Positions 41,341 through 41,356 of a stretch of 41,356 bases of DNA are shown here, piece after piece. Numbering within the stretch: the first letter of the stretch is position 1; every line of letters begins with the position of its first letter. Origin of the DNA: ZC4RG29 sp964521255 (GTDB taxonomy: Bacteria; Bacteroidota; Bacteroidia; Cytophagales; Cyclobacteriaceae); NCBI GenBank assembly GCA_964521255.1, contig CAZFRM010000031.1, positions 1 through 41,356 on the forward strand. Direction: 5' to 3'. The notes under the pieces are model-generated. The model worked only from the letters and a program-made list of their open reading frames with translations, was not told where the DNA came from and made no database searches. Made by a program: the position numbers and the translations under genes.

Positions 41341-41356
41341 CATTAATAGGCAGGTT

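Noticed and set aside
1..41356. CRISPR array, prophage, integrase, transposase or rRNA
   Set aside because: No regularly spaced repeats, phage structural genes, recombinase motifs or rRNA sequence were seen.

Overview
The window looks like a chromosomal piece of a free-living Bacteroidota, most likely order Cytophagales. The signs are a type IX secretion cargo protein with a C-terminal sorting domain, a PorE-like TPR/propeller/OmpA lipoprotein-type envelope protein, a menaquinone gene (menC), the sufBCDS-E-T order, VCBS/ASPIC and haloperoxidase neighbours, and Bacteroidota-type promoter elements (TAnnTTTG) in front of several genes. This is judged from gene content only. No rRNA, prophage, transposase or CRISPR array was seen.

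Layout. 1-5700: an SRAP-family protein that has lost its catalytic residues, a DUF4143 ATPase remnant abutting menC, queA, and a convergent PorE-like gene. 6041-7492: a stand-alone protein that appears to consist of three TIR/SLOG-like domains, the only conflict-type gene here. 7606-11104: purC, a STAS-domain protein, rnz and a yhhQ-type queuosine-precursor transporter. 11114-15062 (minus strand): a conserved protein of unknown function, a TerB-like protein and a long-chain acyl-CoA ligase. 15160-15345 (minus strand): a tRNA-like RNA with a 48-nt variable region and an intrinsic terminator. 15493-22494: an Lrp/AsnC regulator and a long Fe-S assembly operon (sufB, sufC, sufD, sufS, a small coiled-coil protein, sufE, sufT-like, bacilliredoxin). 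22620-28306 (minus strand): a membrane-bound nucleotide-sugar dehydratase/epimerase and a giant T9SS-secreted protein. 28665-34293 (minus strand): an aquaglyceroporin, a vanadium-haloperoxidase-like lipoprotein and a CRTAC1/VCBS-repeat lipoprotein. 34476-39907: a LacI regulator, a GH31 alpha-glucosidase and a sugar MFS transporter, which together look like an alpha-glucoside uptake and hydrolysis module. 40034-41176: a lipoprotein of unknown function.

How genes work together. queA makes the queuosine tRNA modification and yhhQ imports its precursors. The suf genes are tightly coupled (TAATG and ATGA overlaps) and build Fe-S clusters. The LacI regulator, GH31 enzyme and MFS carrier share an upstream word, AAACGATT, which suggests one regulon. 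The haloperoxidase-like gene follows the VCBS gene on the same strand, a common pairing.

Intergenic spaces are unusually rich in small repeats: a 113-bp element with perfect 20-bp terminal inverted repeats, a 138-bp imperfect relative, three copies of a GGCAATGTCATTA motif, two copies of a CTAAC/CCTAAAGGG palindrome, a 21-bp tandem repeat, and several reshuffled-word inverted repeats. The most unusual item is the tRNA-like RNA at 15229-15345: it has clear D, T and acceptor arms but an anticodon loop without U33 and a variable arm far longer than in known class II tRNAs.
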